Assembly: GCA_002418725.1 (NCBI GenBank)
Contig: DIER01000018.1
Location: 1 to 24,676 of the forward strand
Length of the DNA stretch: 24,676 bases
Origin: Acholeplasmataceae bacterium UBA5769
Lineage (GTDB): Bacteria; Bacillota_I; Bacilli_A; Acholeplasmatales; Acholeplasmataceae
Direction: 5' to 3'
Shown in pieces: positions 22,063 through 24,676 of this stretch. Below the pieces are notes generated by a model that saw only the letters and a list, made by a program, of their open reading frames with translations, was not told the origin of the DNA and did no database searches. The translations under genes and the position numbers were made by a program. Numbering within the stretch: position 1 is the first letter of the stretch; each line of letters opens with the position of its first letter.

Positions 22063-23460
22063 ATGAAGAAAATAGAGTCATTTTTAAATAGTGGATTATA
22101 TATAGCCATCATCTTTGGTATCACGCTTGTTGCGTGGTCTTTTTACAAAGAGACACCACCCCATGTGTTTAACCTTTATAACATGGTGGGTGTCTTTTTA
22201 TTGATTTTAGTGAATACACTTCTTTTATCTTTTTTTAGGAATACATTATATACCGTTCCTGTTGTGATCTCATTTTTATTTATTATTAATAAATCAACCA
22301 TTTCTTTTGATTCTGTTGGATCGATGGATTTCCCTTTTATCGCATTCTTTGTTGCGATGATGGGTTTTTTGATTCATTTCATTCGGTTTAAGCCACAAAT
22401 CAAAAGACATCAGTTTTTTATTGGTTTCGCCTTAATTGCAATCTCTTATGTCATTCCACTGCTTTATACCCCTTTTTCAGTCAGTGGTTTAACGGTCTCA
22501 CTCATGGGTGCGCTTTATTTGGGTCTTTATCTTTTTTACTCATCAACCATTAAGGGAAATATTGACTATTTATTTAAGATTTTACTCCTCGCAAACATAC
22601 TCTTAACAGCTGAGGTTGCTATTTATCTTTATCGTGGTTATTTACTCAACCCGGAACTTGACATCTATCACCGCATCTATGCAGGATGGGGAAGAAACTT
22701 AGGTTGGGCAAATATCAATGACATGTGCTTCTACATTGCACTAACCTTCCCAAGTTACCTTTATTTCATCTTTAAGAGACCACAAACCTATCTCATTTGG
22801 TTTCTCATGATTTTCCCAACTGCGGTTGTGATTTTATCGAAATCTAGAGGTGGCGTGATTGGTTATGTGATTGTTGTTTTAGGTGTGATTGCATTCTTCT
22901 TACTTAGAGGGAATAAAAAACATTTAACCCACGGTCTTATTTTCTTAAGCATCACCGCGTTGATTGCCTATTTTACCCGTGAAGTATTCTATATTTGGTG
23001 GGATTTCTTCTTGGATTCTATCGGTGATGATCTCAACTCGTTTTCAACTGGGCGTATTGACATTTATAAATTTGGGTTAGAAGTGTTTAAAGAACATCCT
23101 ATTTTTGGTGGTGGGTGGATGTCGATCAATACTTATCCCGGTGGAAACTTGTTTGGTGGCCGTATCTTCATGTACCACAGTACATTTATACAAGCTTTAG
23201 CTGCCATGGGCATCTTTGGTTTAATCGCACTCTTGATTCACTACTTCCAAATTGCGAAGTACATCTTCAAAAACCCTACCTTGGAGAAATTTTTGTTCTT
23301 GATCGGATATCTCGCATCTCAAGCACACGGTTTAATCGATAACGTTCAATATGCGGTACCTTATAGTATTCTCATCGTATTGATCCTTGCTATTTTTGAG
23401 ACAGCAGAAAGAAAAACGATGTTTGAATCTAAACAACTGAGATATCATTACATCGAATAG
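22063..23460 (+). CDS. O-antigen ligase/polymerase-like membrane protein
   Basis: This 465-residue protein has about ten or more membrane segments and the Wzy_C/WaaL pattern: GWGRNLGWANIND (209-220), LSKSRGGVIGY (258-268), a large outer loop with STGRIDIYKFGLEVF (328-342) and HPIFGGGWMS (345-354), and H372 in MYHSTFIQALAAMG. Such proteins join or polymerise lipid-linked glycans on the outer face of the membrane. In a wall-less or Gram-positive-type cell it would build a capsule or lipoglycan instead of LPS O-antigen. The ATG at 22063 has GGGGG five bases upstream and lies just behind the promoter. It is a single-gene unit with terminators on both sides, so a link to the neighbouring glycan genes is only suggestive. 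Confidence 0.85.
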   Translation: MKKIESFLNSGLYIAIIFGITLVAWSFYKETPPHVFNLYNMVGVFLLILVNTLLLSFFRNTLYTVPVVISFLFIINKSTISFDSVGSMDFPFIAFFVAMMGFLIHFIRFKPQIKRHQFFIGFALIAISYVIPLLYTPFSVSGLTVSLMGALYLGLYLFYSSTIKGNIDYLFKILLLANILLTAEVAIYLYRGYLLNPELDIYHRIYAGWGRNLGWANINDMCFYIALTFPSYLYFIFKRPQTYLIWFLMIFPTAVVILSKSRGGVIGYVIVVLGVIAFFLLRGNKKHLTHGLIFLSITALIAYFTREVFYIWWDFFLDSIGDDLNSFSTGRIDIYKFGLEVFKEHPIFGGGWMSINTYPGGNLFGGRIFMYHSTFIQALAAMGIFGLIALLIHYFQIAKYIFKNPTLEKFLFLIGYLASQAHGLIDNVQYAVPYSILIVLILAIFETAERKTMFESKQLRYHYIE

Positions 23461-23494
23461 AAGAGATATCAAAAAAAATGAATATGTAAAAGTC

Positions 23495-23533
23495 AAAAAG
23501 ACACCTTATCTCGCCGATAAAGTGTCTTTTTTT
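23495..23533. terminator. bidirectional terminator between converging genes
   Basis: AAAAAGACAC-C-TTATC-TCGCC-GATAA-A-GTGTCTTTTT (23495-23531) has two stem blocks separated by one C-A mismatch, a 5-base loop and T-rich tails on both strands. It serves the O-antigen-ligase-like gene (plus) and the EAL gene (minus). Confidence 0.9.
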
Positions 23534-23534
23534 G

Positions 23535-24676
23535 TTATGTCTCTCTATACTGTTTTAAATAGGTCATGACTTCATCTTCTTTTTTAGGTTTTAAATAGAA
23601 ATAACCCTGTGCAGAATGACATCCTAACTTCTCTAATAAATCTGATGTCTCTTTATCTTCAATCCCTTCAATTAAGACCTCATAACCTAATTGTTTCGCT
23701 AAATCAATGGTCGCTTTAACGATGTGTTGTGTCGTTGGATTCACTAAAATCTGTCTGGTGAAGATGCGATCAATCTTAATGATGTTAATGGGAAATTGTG
23801 CAAGATATGCCAGTGATGAATAGCCTTTACCAAAGTCATCTATCGCGATTCTAAAGCCTTCATTGGCGAATTTTTCTAGCATACTTCTACTCATCTCTGG
23901 GTTTTCCATCAAGACGGTTTCTGTCACTTCAAGTTCGACATATTTTGCTTTAATCTGATAATCGTTTAAAATACGCATCATCTTTTTGAAGAAATTTTCA
24001 TCATAAAGATTACGTGTGGAGATGTTGATGGAAATAGGAAGGAAAATGCCTTTTTCATTCAGTTTCTTTTGATAACTTAAGGACCATCTAAAGACCTGCA
24101 AGGTCATTTCATGAATCATGTTTGTATGTTCAACTGCATGAATGAACTGATCGGGTTGAATGGTCTTTTTTGCATGGTGATCCCAACGAATCAACGCTTC
24201 AAGTCCGGTGGGTTTCTTTGTTTTTAAATCGATCTTCGGTTGATACATCATGTAAATGGAACCATCATGTAGTGCGGTTTGGAAATCTGCTAAGAGTTCA
24301 TATTCAAACTGGCGGTTGGTGTTAACGTCTGCATAAGTCAAATAATTCAGATTTTTCATCTTCGCTTCTCTTGCAGCAATATCAGACTGTATAAAGTATT
24401 TAGAGATATCTTTCTCTTTTAAATGTTTCTGCTGGAAAAAACCCATCGCGTAATCCACAAATAAAAATTGATCATCAAGTTTTGCAGCTTCTTGGATGAT
24501 GGATAGATAGCTTTGAATCTCAGCCATAAAATCACTTGTTGGCTTGATGATCCAGAGTTGATTGATGGCTGGTTGAATGATCATCACGTTATGGTATTGT
24601 GCTTTAAAAAGGGTTTCAATCTTTTGTAAGTACTTGTAGTAAGCTTCAAAGCCTGCAACCTCAGCAATCGATTCCT
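23535..24676 (-). CDS. EAL cyclic-di-GMP phosphodiesterase with degenerate GGDEF (partial)
   Basis: The frame is open to the right window edge, so the N-terminus is missing; about 380 residues are seen. Counting from the GTG at 24587, a C-terminal EAL domain (about 95-350) carries the catalytic residues of active phosphodiesterases: Glu130 (LEALIRW), Asn188 (INIS), Glu220 (ELEVTE), Asp250-Asp251 (IDDFGKGYSS), Lys271 (IKID), Glu308 (IEGIE) and Gln327 (AQGYF). It should hydrolyse cyclic di-GMP. Before it lies a GGDEF-like segment whose end matches the family (DIAAREAKMKNLNYLTY) but whose GGDEF position reads AINQLWIIK, so it cannot be a cyclase. Sensory domains, if any, lie outside the window. 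Confidence 0.9.
   Translation of the reverse strand, partial: ESIAEVAGFEAYYKYLQKIETLFKAQYHNVMIIQPAINQLWIIKPTSDFMAEIQSYLSIIQEAAKLDDQFLFVDYAMGFFQQKHLKEKDISKYFIQSDIAAREAKMKNLNYLTYADVNTNRQFEYELLADFQTALHDGSIYMMYQPKIDLKTKKPTGLEALIRWDHHAKKTIQPDQFIHAVEHTNMIHEMTLQVFRWSLSYQKKLNEKGIFLPISINISTRNLYDENFFKKMMRILNDYQIKAKYVELEVTETVLMENPEMSRSMLEKFANEGFRIAIDDFGKGYSSLAYLAQFPINIIKIDRIFTRQILVNPTTQHIVKATIDLAKQLGYEVLIEGIEDKETSDLLEKLGCHSAQGYFYLKPKKEDEVMTYLKQYRET

Noticed and set aside
23461..23494. Small RNA or gene in the gap before the bidirectional terminator
   Set aside because: Only AT-rich sequence is seen, without a promoter or a stable fold apart from the terminator.
1..24676. Mycoplasma-type code with TGA as Trp
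   Set aside because: Trp residues in conserved motifs are TGG, and the vanZ-like gene ends properly with TGA; all full-length conserved proteins fit the standard bacterial code.

Overview
The window looks like chromosome from a low-G+C, standard-code bacterium. Trp is read from TGG, and TGA is used as a stop (vanZ-like gene at 167), so it does not use the Mycoplasma/Spiroplasma code. Housekeeping order (lon followed by ysxC/engB), DegV, a CIRCE-type site before lon, many lipobox lipoproteins and abundant intrinsic terminators suggest an Acholeplasma-like mollicute or a close Bacillota relative. The lineage is an inference from gene content, not proven. No rRNA, tRNA, CRISPR array, IS element or prophage gene was found, and no gene-free stretch exceeds about 170 bases.

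Layout. 1-166: almost empty, with one doubtful 39-codon ORF. 167-3058 (minus): operon engB, degV, an HtrA-like lipoprotein protease and a VanZ-like membrane protein. 3114-5423 (minus): lon, with a promoter overlapped by a CIRCE-like operator and its own terminator. 5544-6824 (minus): trigger factor. 6979-8100 (plus): a large GNAT-like protein, divergent from tig. 8150-9076 (minus): compact manA with its own promoter. 9187-20057 (minus): a 10.9-kb, nine-gene operon. In transcription order it encodes a surface DUF4185-like lipoprotein, its signal-less paralogue, a MalG-type permease, a family 1 solute-binding lipoprotein, a MalF-type permease, a lipoprotein with an added C-terminal membrane anchor, a DUF624/YesL-like protein, a long two-domain mannose-6-phosphate isomerase-like protein and a membrane-anchored SGNH hydrolase. 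20180-20914 (minus): GntR/HutC-type repressor. 21056-21967 (plus): BadF/NAGK-type sugar kinase, divergent from gntR. 22063-23460 (plus): O-antigen-ligase-like membrane protein. 23535 to the right edge (minus): EAL protein preceded by a degenerate GGDEF-like domain, cut by the window end.

The most interesting unit is 9187-21967. The octamer (A/G)ATACA(T/A)T recurs around the promoters of gntR, the kinase and the long operon, so these are probably one GntR-controlled regulon. I read it as a glycan-uptake locus. A surface DUF4185-like protein with carbohydrate-binding-like (discoidin) regions would bind or process a glycan outside. The ABC importer, which lacks its own ATPase, would bring in the product, and a cytosolic DUF4185 paralogue, the BadF-type kinase and the ManA-like enzyme would process it inside. 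No recognised glycoside hydrolase is present, so the DUF4185 pair are the candidate catalysts. This model is inference; the operon structure, promoters and repeats are read from the sequence.
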